Below are positions 34,877 to 45,911 of a stretch of DNA of 64,000 nucleotides, in pieces. The position numbers and the translations under genes were made by a program. Position 1 is the stretch's first letter. Each line of letters begins with the position of its first letter. The DNA comes from Microbacterium yannicii (lineage in GTDB: Bacteria; Actinomycetota; Actinomycetes; Actinomycetales; Microbacteriaceae), in the NCBI RefSeq assembly GCF_024055635.1, contig NZ_JAMXMB010000027.1:62001-126000 (forward strand). Reading direction: 5' to 3'. The notes under the pieces are model-generated. The model worked only from the letters and a program-made list of their open reading frames with translations. It was not told the DNA's origin and did not search any database.

Positions 34877-36163
34877 TCACCCCTTGATATAGGGCTTGCC
34901 CGCGGCGGCGGGACCGCGTATCTGCCCGGCGAAGCCGGCGACGGCGAGGATCGTCACGAGATACGGCAGCATCAGCATGAACTCGCTCGGGATGGGGGTC
35001 TTCAGCACGGTGAGCAGGTTCTGCAGGTTCGTGACGAAGCCGAACATCAGGGCCGCGAGGGTGGCACGGATCGGATCCCAGCGGCCGAAGATGACGGCGG
35101 CGAGCGCGATGAAGCCGAGGCCGGCCGTCATCTCCTTGCCGAACTGCGGCACCGACACCAGCGTGAAGTACGCGCCTCCGATTCCCGCGACCGCGCCGGC
35201 GAGGGAGACGTTCCAGAACCGCGAGGTGTTCACTCGGATGCCGACGGTGTCCGCAGCCTGAGGATGCTCGCCGACGGCGCGGAGCCGCAGACCCCACCGC
35301 GTGCGGTACAGCGCCCACGCGACCAGGGCGACCGTGAAGAACATCAGGTAGACGATGAACGTCTGGTTGAACAGCACCGGTCCGATGATGGGGATGTCGC
35401 TGAGCAGCGGGATCTTGATGCGGGTGAACCGCACCGGGTTGTTCAGCAGGGACTCGTTCGGTGCGAGCAGCGCCCCGTAGAGGAAGCCCGTGAGGCCTGT
35501 CACCAGCACGTTGAGCACCACGCCGACGATGACCTGCTCGACGAGGTACTTGATCGCGAATGCGGCGAGCACGAATGCGACCAGGACACCGCCGATCATC
35601 GCCCCGATCAGTCCGACGAACGGGTTGTGCGTGATGCTGGAGAGCACCGCCGCGGTGAAGGCGCCGAGTAGCAGCTGTCCTTCGATGGCGACGTTCACGA
35701 CACCGACCCGTTCACCGATCACCCCGCCGAGCGCGCCGAACACGAGCGGCACGGACAGCGAGACGGCGCCGACGAGGAGGCTCGAGACCGGCACGAGGCC
35801 GCCCGCACCCGCCCAGACGAGGAACGCGAACACCGCGAGCACCCCGAAGACGATGATCAGCCAGAGCGCGGGCGAGCGGTAGGACCACGTGTCCCACAGC
35901 GCCCAGGCGGTGAGCAGCACGAGGATTCCGAGAAGGATCCAGCACGTCGCCGCGGTGGGCAGTTCGACGTCCGGCAGGGCGAACGCGGAATCGCGGCCGC
36001 CGAGACGGAAGGTGCTCACGCCGTCGCGCGGCACGAACAGGAAGAGCGCCGCGAGCAGGAGGACGACCGCGCCCAGGACGATCGCCGTCTTGAAATGGCG
36101 CTCGCGGACGGTGACGAGCTGGATCGTCCCGTCGGCAGATGCGGTGGGGGCCAGTGCGCTCAT
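34877..36163 (-). CDS. Nucleoside-type ABC transporter permease 2 (BmpA-associated, NupQ/RbsC-like)
   Basis: The 428-residue membrane protein has two N-terminal helices absent from short RbsC relatives, then the BPD-transporter-2 core (FGALGGVIGERVGVVNVAIEGQLLLGAFTAA, LRAVGEHPQAADTVGI). This EHPQAA loop contacts the ATPase. It ends with the cytoplasmic GKPYIKG. The ATG overlaps the stop of the preceding permease (ATGA). Together with the sister permease, ATPase and BMP lipoprotein it should import nucleosides. Confidence 0.88.
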   Translation of the reverse strand: MSALAPTASADGTIQLVTVRERHFKTAIVLGAVVLLLAALFLFVPRDGVSTFRLGGRDSAFALPDVELPTAATCWILLGILVLLTAWALWDTWSYRSPALWLIIVFGVLAVFAFLVWAGAGGLVPVSSLLVGAVSLSVPLVFGALGGVIGERVGVVNVAIEGQLLLGAFTAAVLSSITHNPFVGLIGAMIGGVLVAFVLAAFAIKYLVEQVIVGVVLNVLVTGLTGFLYGALLAPNESLLNNPVRFTRIKIPLLSDIPIIGPVLFNQTFIVYLMFFTVALVAWALYRTRWGLRLRAVGEHPQAADTVGIRVNTSRFWNVSLAGAVAGIGGAYFTLVSVPQFGKEMTAGLGFIALAAVIFGRWDPIRATLAALMFGFVTNLQNLLTVLKTPIPSEFMLMLPYLVTILAVAGFAGQIRGPAAAGKPYIKG

Positions 36164-37466
36164 GCCGCCACCGCCTTCTTCGCGGCCTTGGCTCTCGCCT
36201 TGGCGGCCTTCTCGGCATCCGTCTTCGGGAGGAAGAAGATCGTCCGCAGCAGCGGGGGCGCCGCGATGAACAGCACGATCAGCGACTGCACGACCAGCAC
36301 GATGTCGACCGGGATGCCCTGCGCCTGCATCGAGAACGACCCTGCTTTCAGCATGCCGAACAGGATGCCGGCGGCGAAGGTGCCCCAGGCGCGGCTGCGG
36401 CCGAGCAGGGCGACGGTGATGGCGTCGAAGCCGATGCCGGCGTCGATGGTGGCGGTGAACCCGGTGGTCACCGAACCCTGGATCTGGTTCATGGCGGCGA
36501 GGCCGGCGAGGCCTCCGGCGAACAGCATCGCGTAGATGTAGATGCGCTGGACGCTGATGCCCGCGGCGCGGGCGGCGTGCGGGTTCTCGCCCACTGCTCG
36601 CATGCGCAGGCCCAGGCTCGAGCGCTCGATGATCCACCACACGAGCAGCGTCGCCAGGATGACGATGACGAAGCCCCAGTCGAGCGACGGGAAGTCGGGG
36701 CCGAACAGCTCGGGGAATCGCGCCGACTCGGGCGTGGCCGCGCTGATGGGCTGGTTCGTGCCCTCCTTCTGCAGCAGGCCGGGGGTGCGGATCATCCACA
36801 GCAGCAGGTAGTACGCCACGTAGTTGAACATGATCGTGAGGATGACCTCGTGCGCACCCGTGTACGCCTTGAGCACACCGACGAGGCCGCCCCAGAGCGC
36901 CCCGCCCACGATCCCCGCGAGGAGCGTCGCGGGCAGATGGAGCCACATCGGCAGATCGATGTGGAAGGTGAACAGCGCCGCGAACACCGCGCCCATGAGC
37001 ATCTGACCGCGCGCGCCGATGTTGAACAGCCCGACGCGGAACGCGAGGGCGACACCGAGACCCGCGGCGATGAGCGGCGCGGCGAACCCGAGCGCGTTCG
37101 TCAGCGGTTTGATCTGCGCAGCGAAGTCGGCTCCGCGGGCGTTGAAGACGGCACCGCGGAAGAGCGCCTCATAGCCGCCGTAGACCGCGGACCAGGCGGC
37201 GACGAACGTGTCGCCCGGACGGGCGAAGAAGTAGACGGACGCCTGCTGGACGTCCTCGTCGGTGAGCGCGATCAGGATGCCGCCCACCAGCATGGCGAGC
37301 ACGATCGCGAGGATCGTGGTGACGATGCTTCCGCGCATCAGCTCTTTGATGAAGGCGTTCGCCTTCGGGGGTGCCGGCGGCTCCTGCCCGGTGAGGGGCC
37401 CCGACATGCGGGGAAGCTGCGGGTCTATGGGACGCTCGACGCCGGCGGCGCCGGGTGTCGTACCGC

Positions 37467-37470
<4 letters not shown>
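36160..37470 (-). CDS. Nucleoside-type ABC transporter permease 1 (NupP/RbsC-like)
   Basis: The 436-residue protein has a 45-residue Pro-rich cytoplasmic start, a helix GSIVTTILAIVLAMLVGGILIAL, the family core LGVALAFRVGLFNIGARGQMLMGAV and the ATPase-contact loop MRAVGENPHAARAAGI. It ends in a strongly basic Ala/Lys tail (KAAKARAKAAKKAVAA). It overlaps the ATPase gene upstream and the second permease gene downstream by four bases each. Confidence 0.88.
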
Positions 37471-38981
<1,511 letters not shown>

Positions 38982-38987
38982 ATCTGC

Positions 38988-38993
38988 ACCCTA
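38988..38993 (-). promoter_or_regulatory. -10 box of leaderless nucleoside-ATPase mRNA
   Basis: On the minus strand TAGGGT lies six bases before the ATG at 38981. Confidence 0.5.
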
Positions 38994-39058
38994 TAGATTC
39001 GCTCGGCCGCGGCGCTATGCGCCGGGCGGGTGCGGGGCGTGCGCCCTGCACAAGTCGG

Positions 39059-39111
39059 CGGCACGTGTCGGGGCGGACAGCGGATGACCGCTGCCCGCCC
39101 CGATCGTGCCG
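39059..39111 (-). terminator. Long hairpin after the BMP lipoprotein gene
   Basis: CGGCACG..TCGGGGCGG.CAGCGG pairs with CCGCTG.CCGCCCCGA.CGTGCCG around an ATGA loop (39084-39087) with two small bulges. It begins 7 bp past the stop codon and separates the binding-protein gene from the ATPase and permease genes. Confidence 0.7.
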
Positions 39112-39118
39112 CACAGGA

Positions 39119-40237
39119 TTACGGAGAGTTCGGCGACTCCACCACGATGTCACCCGAGATGATCTGCTCCTGGAGCGCGGTGAGCTCGTCGAGCAGTCCG
39201 TCGGGCAGCTGCGACTCGAAGTCGTGGAAGCTGGACAGCTTGACGCCCTCGTTCTCGAGGGTGCCGATGTAGGGCTCCGGGTCGAAGTCGCCCGACGCTG
39301 CGGCGATCGTCGCGTCGTAGACGGCGACGTCGATCGCCTTCATGATCGAGACGAGCGTCAGGTCGGCGACGTCGGGGTCGGCGACCGCGAGGTCGGAGTC
39401 GACACCCAGCATCACGGTGCCGGTGCCACCATCGGTGATGGCAGCCGCAGCGCTCTGGTAGATCGGTCCGCCGACCGGCAGGATCACGTCGACACCCTGG
39501 TCGAGAACGCCCTGCGCGGTCTGCTTGGCGGTGTCGTTGGCGTCGAAGCCGCCCGTGAACGAGCCGGTCTGAGCCTCGGAGTCCCATCCGAAGACCTGGA
39601 CGTCGGCGCCCTTGTCCTCGTTGTACTTCTCGACGCCCAGCTGGTAGCCGTCCATGAACACGGCGACCGACGGGATCTGCATGCCGCCGAAGGTGCCGAC
39701 CTTGTTCACGCCGCTCTGTGCGGACCACGCCGCCGCGGCGTAGCCGCCGAGGTAGGCGGCCTCTGCGGTGTTGAAGACGAGGGGCTTGATGTTCGGGGCG
39801 TCGGTGGTGCCGTCGAAGTCGGTGTCGGCGTAGTCGTCGATGATCGCGTAGTTCACGTCGGGGTTCGCGAGCGCGGACTCGACGGTCGCCGCCGACAGGT
39901 TGAAGCCGACCGAGATGATCAGCGTGCAGCCCTCGGCGACCGCGGTCTCCATGTTGGGCGCGTAGTCGTTCTCGGAGGTCGACTCCAGTTCGAGCGGCTC
40001 GATGCCGAGCTCGTCGGCGGCGCGGTCCATGCCCTCCTTGGCGGACTGGTTGAACGACTTGTCGTTCCAGCCACCGGCGTCGGAGACGAGGCACGCCTGG
40101 AAGCCGTCGACGACGTCGGCGGCGCCGGCACTGTCGCTCGGGCTCGCCTCGGGCGCGGAGCCGCAGCCCGCGAGGGCCAGCAGAATACCCGCGGCGGCTG
40201 TGACGCCTACGAGCTTCTTGGTGCGTGAGATGGTCAA
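39119..40237 (-). CDS. bmpA: BMP-family (nucleoside-binding) ABC transporter lipoprotein
   Basis: From TTG 40237 the precursor has 372 residues. The signal peptide ends in LLALAGC, so Cys25 should be lipidated. The mature protein matches the BMP/PnrA fold: ACLVSDAGGWNDKSFNQSAKEGM at its start, GCTLIISVGFNL, VGTFGGMQIPSVAVFMDGY and VGGPIYQSAAAA. These segments line the purine-nucleoside pocket in PnrA. TTG is preferred because GGAGG lies five bases upstream; the GTG four codons earlier overlaps that site. The cytidine deaminase, thymidine phosphorylase and adenosine deaminase genes downstream agree with nucleoside uptake. Confidence 0.88.
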   Translation of the reverse strand: MTISRTKKLVGVTAAAGILLALAGCGSAPEASPSDSAGAADVVDGFQACLVSDAGGWNDKSFNQSAKEGMDRAADELGIEPLELESTSENDYAPNMETAVAEGCTLIISVGFNLSAATVESALANPDVNYAIIDDYADTDFDGTTDAPNIKPLVFNTAEAAYLGGYAAAAWSAQSGVNKVGTFGGMQIPSVAVFMDGYQLGVEKYNEDKGADVQVFGWDSEAQTGSFTGGFDANDTAKQTAQGVLDQGVDVILPVGGPIYQSAAAAITDGGTGTVMLGVDSDLAVADPDVADLTLVSIMKAIDVAVYDATIAAASGDFDPEPYIGTLENEGVKLSSFHDFESQLPDGLLDELTALQEQIISGDIVVESPNSP

Positions 40238-40467
40238 CTCAGCCTCCACTACATTGCCCCGCGTCCTTCACGGGGACTGCACAAAGTTACCCACTGTGTC
40301 GGTGCGGTTGCATACTCCACAGCCCGCTGTTCGCGAAAGGTTACAAAGACGCAATATGCGGTGCGATCAGAAGCCGAGCAGGAAAACGGATGCCGCGGCC
40401 GCGGCTGGGCCCACGAGCCCGAGGCTCCGCTCAGCGCGAAGCGATGAGTGGAAAGGCGTGGGGACCC

Positions 40468-41583
40468 TCACAGCACCTCGCCGCGCCCGCTGAGCTTGAG
40501 CGCGTCGACGACGCCCTTCACGCGCTGGGCGTGCTCGCTCGTCGTGACGAGCAGCGCATCCTCGGTGTCGACGATGACGATGTCACGCACGCCGATCACG
40601 CTGATGACGCGCCGCGTCTGGCTCACCACGATGCCGCTGGCGGCGTCCGAGAGCACGCGGGCGTTCTCGCCGAGGATCGCGAGGTCGTTCTTGCGGCCGT
40701 GCGAGTTGAGCTTGGCGAGGCTCGCGAAGTCGCCGACGTCGTCCCAGTCGAAGTGACCGGGGATGACCGCGAGGCGGCCCTTCGCGGCGGCGGGCTCGGC
40801 GACCGCGTAGTCGATGGCGATCTTCTTCAGGCTCGGCCACACGCGGTCGACGACCGGTCCGCGCTCTTCCCGGTCGTCCCACGCCTCGGCGAGGTCCATG
40901 AGTCCGGCGTACAGCTGCGGCTCGTTCTCGGCGATCTCGCCGAGCAGCACATCCGCACGGGAGATGAACATGCCGGCGTTCCAGAGATAGTTCCGGTCGG
41001 CGAAGTACTCCTTCGCCGTTTCGAGGTCGGGCTTCTCGACGAAGCTGCCGACGAGGGCCGCCTCGGGCGCACCATCGATCGACAGCGCGTCGGTCTTCCT
41101 GATGTACCCGAAGCCGACGGACGGCTCGGAGGGCTGGATGCCGATGGTGCAGATGTAACCCTCGCGTGCCGTGGCGACGGCCTGGTTCACCGCCCAGTCG
41201 AAGAGCTGCGGCACGCGGATCACGTGGTCGGCCGCGAACGAGCCGATGATGACGTCGGGCTCCCGGCGCGACAGGATCGCTGCGGCGAGGCCGATCGCCG
41301 CCGTCGAGTCACGAGGCTCCGACTCGAGCACGACGTTCTTGTCGGCGATGCCGGGCAGCTCCCGCTCGACCGCAGCGCGGTGCGCACGGCCCGTCACGAC
41401 GGCGATGCGGTCGGGGCCGGCGAGCGGCTCGAGCCGGTCCCAGGTGTCGCGCAGCAGGGTGCGTCCCGAGCCGGTGAGGTCGTGGAGGAACTTCGGCGCA
41501 TCGGCACGCGACAGCGGCCACAGCCGGCTCCCGATGCCGCCGGCGGGGATCACGGCGTAGAAGTCGTCGATGGGTCCTGGCAT
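40468..41583 (-). CDS. manC: Mannose-1-phosphate guanylyltransferase
   Basis: The 371-residue protein has the nucleotidyltransferase start FYAVIPAGGIGSRLWPLSRADAPKFL, SFAADHVI, the active-site VGSFVEKPDLETAKEYF and DVGDFASLAKL. It makes GDP-mannose from GTP and mannose-1-phosphate for cell-wall glycans. It is monofunctional: the isomerase cupin found in longer ManC/AlgA proteins is missing. TAGCCT lies seven bases before the ATG, selecting that start. Its substrate may come from the phosphohexomutase-family enzyme at 6.9 kb. Confidence 0.9.
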   Translation of the reverse strand: MPGPIDDFYAVIPAGGIGSRLWPLSRADAPKFLHDLTGSGRTLLRDTWDRLEPLAGPDRIAVVTGRAHRAAVERELPGIADKNVVLESEPRDSTAAIGLAAAILSRREPDVIIGSFAADHVIRVPQLFDWAVNQAVATAREGYICTIGIQPSEPSVGFGYIRKTDALSIDGAPEAALVGSFVEKPDLETAKEYFADRNYLWNAGMFISRADVLLGEIAENEPQLYAGLMDLAEAWDDREERGPVVDRVWPSLKKIAIDYAVAEPAAAKGRLAVIPGHFDWDDVGDFASLAKLNSHGRKNDLAILGENARVLSDAASGIVVSQTRRVISVIGVRDIVIVDTEDALLVTTSEHAQRVKGVVDALKLSGRGEVL

Positions 41584-41590
41584 GCCACCG

Positions 41591-41596
41591 AGGCTA
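41591..41596 (-). promoter_or_regulatory. -10 box of leaderless manC mRNA
   Basis: On the minus strand TAGCCT ends seven bases before the ATG at 41583. Confidence 0.45.
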
Positions 41597-41656
41597 CCCT
41601 GACGCCTGCGCGCGTGACGGCGACCGGGCCTCCGGCCGGCCGCCGTCACGCTCCGC

Positions 41657-42820
41657 TCAGCCCCGCCGCGGAGAGGTGCCGGGCGTGGCGTCGCGCAGCG
41701 ACTCCAGCATCGCCGTGAACGCCGGCTTCGGCGTGTAGTCGTCCTCGAAGATCGTCGCCCAGCCCTCACCGGGGAACACGTCGGGAACCCAGGAGTTCGC
41801 GTCCGGGAAGCCCCACACCGTGAAGGACGAGCAGGCGGTCACGTTCAGGCACGCCTCGAGCATCGCGTCGTAGCGCTCGGCCTGGACGGCCACCTGCTCG
41901 GGGGTCGGGCCCGTCTCACCGGGCTGCAGCGGGATGCGGACGTCCGCTTCGGTCACCGCGACCTGCAGTCCGAGCGCCGCGAAGCGCTCGAAGTTCGCCT
42001 GGATCGACGCGTCGAAGCCGTACAGCAGGCTGAGGTGGCCCTGGGCGCCGAAGCCGCCGAGCGGCACGCCGTCGGCCAGCATGCGCTGCGCGAGCGCGTA
42101 GTAGGCATCGGTCTTTTCATTGATGCCCTCCGCGTTGTAGTCGTTGAGGAACAGCACCGCCTCGGGGTCGGCCTCGTGCGCCCACCGGAACGCGTCCTCC
42201 AGGAGCGCGATCGGGTCGGCGGCGCATGCCTTGAGGAACGGGTTCGCCTCCGTGCGCAGCCGCACACCGCCGTTGTCCCACGTGTCCTGGAAGATCTCGT
42301 TGGCGACGTCCCACTCGTAGATCCGGCCCTTGAAGTGACCGACCACGGTGCGGATGTGGTCCTCGAGCACGGCACGCGCCTGGTCGCACGTCCAGGTCTG
42401 GCTCGCCGCCGTGACCCACGCCGGGTTCTGGCTGTGCCACAGCAGCGTGTGGCCGCGGACCTGCTGGTGGTTCGCCCGGGCGAAGGCGACCAGGGCGTCG
42501 GCGGACGCGAAGTCGTACACATTCGGAGCCGGGTGCACGGCATCCCATTTCATGTCGTTCTCAGGGGTGAGCGACGAGAACTGCGCGCCGAGCACCTGCT
42601 GGTACTTCGTAGGGGCGTGGCGGTCGTACTGCACGAGGTCGCGCTGCCCCCACGCGGCGCTGCCGATCGCGAGGTCGCGCGGCGCCTGCGTGCGCAGGGC
42701 GTGCTTGTCGGCGTGGCTGTGGCCGGGCGGCTCGGCGTTCGCCGCAGTCGCGCCCCAGAGAGGCAGCACGAGAGCGGCGACGGCTGTGGCCGCCAGAAGC
42801 GATCGGAGGGATCGGCGCAT
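41657..42820 (-). CDS. Secreted GH10 endo-1,4-beta-xylanase
   Basis: From ATG 42820 the precursor has 387 residues with a Sec signal (MRRSLRSLLAATAVAALVLP..., likely cut after ANA near 29). The GH10 barrel shows ENDMKWDAVHP, GHTLLWHSQNPAW, the acid/base glutamate in WDVANE (Glu175) and the nucleophile in VAVTEADVR (Glu291). It cleaves xylan outside the cell. There is no carbohydrate-binding module. AGGAG seven bases before ATG 42820 decides the start over an in-frame ATG at 42850. A LacI-like palindrome overlaps the probable transcription start. Confidence 0.92.
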   Translation of the reverse strand: MRRSLRSLLAATAVAALVLPLWGATAANAEPPGHSHADKHALRTQAPRDLAIGSAAWGQRDLVQYDRHAPTKYQQVLGAQFSSLTPENDMKWDAVHPAPNVYDFASADALVAFARANHQQVRGHTLLWHSQNPAWVTAASQTWTCDQARAVLEDHIRTVVGHFKGRIYEWDVANEIFQDTWDNGGVRLRTEANPFLKACAADPIALLEDAFRWAHEADPEAVLFLNDYNAEGINEKTDAYYALAQRMLADGVPLGGFGAQGHLSLLYGFDASIQANFERFAALGLQVAVTEADVRIPLQPGETGPTPEQVAVQAERYDAMLEACLNVTACSSFTVWGFPDANSWVPDVFPGEGWATIFEDDYTPKPAFTAMLESLRDATPGTSPRRG

Positions 42821-42878
42821 GGGGAAACTCCTGACATCTTTGTCTGTCATATGCGGCGCCTGGGCGACACATATGTTC

Positions 42879-42897
42879 TTGCGTGCAACAAACGCTA
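42879..42897 (-). promoter_or_regulatory. Xylanase promoter with LacI-like operator
   Basis: On the minus strand TAGCGT (42892-42897) is a plausible -10. TTGC-N2-GCAA (42879-42888) overlaps the expected start site, and ACATATGT follows. The arrangement suits sugar-responsive repression by a LacI-family protein, but no such regulator is encoded in the window. Confidence 0.4.
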
Positions 42898-42984
42898 GGC
42901 CGCGCTCTCGGGCAGGGCAAAAGGTTTCGGAGCGTTTTCCACGTCGATGACGAGGGCCTGAAGATCTCTCGACGTCGAGATAAG

Positions 42985-42998
42985 TTAGGCCGCCCTAA
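42985..42998 (+). promoter_or_regulatory. DtxR/IdeR-like box upstream of sdhC
   Basis: TTAGG-N4-CCTAA is a perfect inverted repeat matching the outer ends of the iron-box consensus, but its spacer is four bases rather than the usual nine. It lies 24 bp upstream of the TAGGAT candidate -10. Iron control of this Fe-S enzyme would make sense, but binding is unproven. Confidence 0.3.
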
Positions 42999-43144
42999 TC
43001 CCCCAGCCGCGCGCGACGGGAATAGGATGGTCGCAGCGCCCGCGTGACGCCGACGGCTCGCAGCACACCGCTTCGGGCCCACTTCGGGGGACGCCTCGCC
43101 GTCAGAGGCCAGCCCCACCGTGTTTCGATCCAAGGAGGACGGCC

Positions 43145-43576
43145 GTGTCTGCACCAGCACGCGTCACACCGTCGGTATCCGAGACCACCTCCCGAGTCCC
43201 CCGCGGCACGCTGTACCGCGGGAACGAAGGAATGTGGTCGTGGGTGCTGCACCGCATCACCGGCGTCGCGATCTTCTTCTTCCTGCTGGTCCACATCCTC
43301 GACACCGCGCTCATCCGGGTCTCGCCCGAGGCGTACGACGCGGTCATCGGCACGTACAAGAACTGGGTGATGGCCCTCGGCGAGGTCGCCCTCGTCGGCG
43401 CGATCGCGTACCACGCCTACAACGGCCTGCGCATCATCCTGGTCGACTTCTGGTCGTGGGCCACGCGCCACCAGCGTCAGCTCTGGTGGGGCGTCCTCGG
43501 ACTGTGGGTCGTGACGATGCTGGGCTTCGCGCCGCGCCACCTCATGCTCGCCTTCGCTCCGGGAGGAGGCCACTGA
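43145..43576 (+). CDS. sdhC: Succinate dehydrogenase cytochrome b556 subunit
   Basis: The 143-residue membrane protein has [37 protein letters not shown], the SdhC signature with the haem/quinone-site region, and three membrane helices. A haem-ligand histidine is likely in HILD or AYHAYNGLR. It anchors the enzyme and passes electrons to menaquinone. GTG 43145 has AAGGAGG six bases upstream. Its stop overlaps the sdhD start by one base. Confidence 0.92.
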   Translation: MSAPARVTPSVSETTSRVPRGTLYRGNEGMWSWVLHRITGVAIFFFLLVHILDTALIRVSPEAYDAVIGTYKNWVMALGEVALVGAIAYHAYNGLRIILVDFWSWATRHQRQLWWGVLGLWVVTMLGFAPRHLMLAFAPGGGH

Positions 43577-44025
43577 TGACCGCCATCGCCGACCCCCGCG
43601 CCCCGCACGCCCCCGCACGGCGGAAGGGTCCCAACCTCGAGAAGTGGGGCTGGATCTACATGCGCGCCTCCGGCGTGCTGCTCGTGGTCCTCATCTTCGG
43701 TCACCTCTTCGTGAACCTGATGCTCGGCGAGGGCATCCACGGCATCGACTTCGCCTTCGTCGCCGGCAAGTTCGCCTCGCCGTTCTGGCAGTGGTGGGAC
43801 GTGCTGATGCTCTGGCTCGCACTGATCCACGGCGCCAACGGCATGCGCACGATCGTGAACGACTACGTGACGCACCCGACCACCCGCCGAGTGCTGGTGT
43901 GGGCGCTGTGGCTCGCCGCGGCATTCCTCATCGTCCTCGGAACCCTCGTGGTCTTCACCTTCGACCCGTGCCTCGGCTTCGACGCCGATACCGCGTCCGA
44001 CGTCATCGTCAGCATCTGCGCATAG
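43576..44025 (+). CDS. sdhD: Succinate dehydrogenase hydrophobic membrane anchor subunit
   Basis: The 149-residue protein follows the actinobacterial SdhD pattern: [28 protein letters not shown], then [25 protein letters not shown] and a third helix. His in FGHLF and in LIHGANG are candidate haem ligands. It forms the membrane anchor with SdhC. The ATG sits in the TGATG overlap with sdhC, and sdhA begins 44 bp further on. Confidence 0.92.
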   Translation: MTAIADPRAPHAPARRKGPNLEKWGWIYMRASGVLLVVLIFGHLFVNLMLGEGIHGIDFAFVAGKFASPFWQWWDVLMLWLALIHGANGMRTIVNDYVTHPTTRRVLVWALWLAAAFLIVLGTLVVFTFDPCLGFDADTASDVIVSICA

Positions 44026-44069
44026 CGTTCGGGCTTTTCCCCGAGCATCGACCACCGAAAGCATCCAGC

Positions 44070-45911
44070 GTGAGCACTGAGACCCCTGCCGGCACCGAGA
44101 GCATTGCAAGCTACGTCAAGGACGGCGTGCACTACCACCAGTTCGACATCGTCATCGTGGGCGCCGGCGGCGCCGGCATGCGGGCGGCCATCGAAGCCGG
44201 ACCGGGTGCGCGGACGGCCGTCATCTCGAAGCTGTACCCCACGCGTTCGCACACGGGTGCGGCGCAGGGCGGCATGGCGGCGGCGCTCGCCAACGTCGAA
44301 GAGGACTCGTGGGAGTGGCACACCTTCGACACCGTCAAGGGCGGCGACTATCTGGTCGACCAGGATGCCGCGGAGATCCTCGCAAAGGAGGCCATCGACG
44401 CGGTCATCGACCTCGAGAACATGGGCCTGCCGTTCAACCGCACGCCGGAGGGCAAGATCGACCAGCGCCGCTTCGGCGGCCACACCGCCGACCACGGCAA
44501 GACGCCGGTGCGCCGCGCCTGCTACGCCGCCGACCGCACCGGTCACATGATCCTGCAGACGCTGTTCCAGAACTGCGTCAAGCTCGGCATCAACTTCTTC
44601 AACGAGTTCTACGTGCTCGACCTCGTCACCGTGGGCGAGGGCAAGGACAAGCAGATCGCGGGCGTCGTCGCCTACGAGCTCGCCACGGGCGAGCTGCACG
44701 TCTTCCAGTCGAAGGCCGTCATCTTCGCCACCGGCGGCTTCGGCAAGATCTTCAAGACCACCTCGAACGCGCACACCCTCACCGGTGACGGAGTGGGCAT
44801 CATCTGGCGCAAGGGCCTGCCGCTGGAAGACATGGAGTTCTTCCAGTTCCACCCGACCGGACTCGCGGGGCTCGGCATCCTGCTCACCGAAGGTGCGCGC
44901 GGCGAGGGCGCCATCCTCCGCAACGTCAGCGGCGAGCGGTTCATGGAGCGGTACGCCCCCACCATCAAGGACCTCGCGCCTCGCGACATCGTCAGCCGCT
45001 GCATGGTGCAGGAGGTCGCCGAGGGCCGGGGCGCCGGTCCGCATCGCGACTATGTGCTCCTGGACTGCACCCACCTGGGCGCCGAGGTGCTCGAGACGAA
45101 GCTCCCCGACATCACCGAGTTCGCCCGCACGTACCTCGGCGTCGACCCCGTCGTCGAGCCCGTGCCGGTGATGCCCACCGCGCACTACGCGATGGGCGGC
45201 ATCCCGACCAACAACGACGCGCAGGTGCTGAGCGACAACACCACCGTCGTGCCCGGCCTGTACGCCGCCGGCGAGTGCGCCTGCGTCTCGGTCCACGGGT
45301 CCAACCGCCTCGGCACCAACTCGCTGCTCGACATCAACGTGTTCGGCAAGCGCGCCGGGCGCAACGCCGTGGAGTACGTCAAGACCGCCGACTTCGTGCC
45401 GCTCCCCGAGGATCCCGCCGCCGAGGTGCGCGGCCTCATCGAGGGCCTGCGCAACAACCAGGGCACCGAGCGCATCGCGGTGCTCCGCAAGACGCTGCAG
45501 GACGAGATGGACCGCAAGGCCCAGGTGTTCCGCACCGACGAGTCGCTCGGCGAGGTGCTCGACGTCATCGAGGAGCTGCGCGAGCGCTTCAAGAACGTGC
45601 ACGTCGACGACAAGGGCAAGCGCTACAACACCGACCTGCTCGAGGCAGTGGAGCTCGGCTTCCTCCTCGACATCGCCGAGGTCGTCGTCGTGACAGCCCG
45701 AAACCGCAAGGAGAGCCGCGGCGGCCACATGCGCGACGACTTCCCGCACCGCGACGACGAGCAGTACATGCAGCACACGATGGCCTACCTGTCGGGGGAT
45801 GCCGGGTCTTCGCACTCCGACGACCACATCCGCCTCGATTGGAAGCCCGTCGTCTTCACGAAGAACGAAGCCGGCGAGTTGCGCTACCCGCCGTTGGAGA
45901 GGAAGTACTGA
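44070..45911 (+). CDS. sdhA: Succinate dehydrogenase flavoprotein subunit
   Basis: The 613-residue protein has the FAD motif [19 protein letters not shown], the covalent-FAD histidine segment [20 protein letters not shown], substrate-site segments [25 protein letters not shown] and [11 protein letters not shown], and the C-terminal [22 protein letters not shown]. It oxidises succinate to fumarate. The start is GTG 44070, with a weak GAAAG upstream, giving [10 protein letters not shown] before the conserved region. Its stop overlaps sdhB by TGATG. Confidence 0.95.
   Translation: MSTETPAGTESIASYVKDGVHYHQFDIVIVGAGGAGMRAAIEAGPGARTAVISKLYPTRSHTGAAQGGMAAALANVEEDSWEWHTFDTVKGGDYLVDQDAAEILAKEAIDAVIDLENMGLPFNRTPEGKIDQRRFGGHTADHGKTPVRRACYAADRTGHMILQTLFQNCVKLGINFFNEFYVLDLVTVGEGKDKQIAGVVAYELATGELHVFQSKAVIFATGGFGKIFKTTSNAHTLTGDGVGIIWRKGLPLEDMEFFQFHPTGLAGLGILLTEGARGEGAILRNVSGERFMERYAPTIKDLAPRDIVSRCMVQEVAEGRGAGPHRDYVLLDCTHLGAEVLETKLPDITEFARTYLGVDPVVEPVPVMPTAHYAMGGIPTNNDAQVLSDNTTVVPGLYAAGECACVSVHGSNRLGTNSLLDINVFGKRAGRNAVEYVKTADFVPLPEDPAAEVRGLIEGLRNNQGTERIAVLRKTLQDEMDRKAQVFRTDESLGEVLDVIEELRERFKNVHVDDKGKRYNTDLLEAVELGFLLDIAEVVVVTARNRKESRGGHMRDDFPHRDDEQYMQHTMAYLSGDAGSSHSDDHIRLDWKPVVFTKNEAGELRYPPLERKY

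Larger units (their letters stand above)
42821..43144. other. 324-bp divergent control region between xylanase and sdhC
   Basis: It holds the xylanase promoter and operator, a perfect 14-bp palindrome TCTCGACGTCGAGA (42967-42980), a DtxR/IdeR-like box (42985-42998), a possible sdh -10 TAGGAT (43023-43028) and the sdhC ribosome binding site AAGGAGG (43132-43138). I see no gene in it. Confidence 0.6.
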
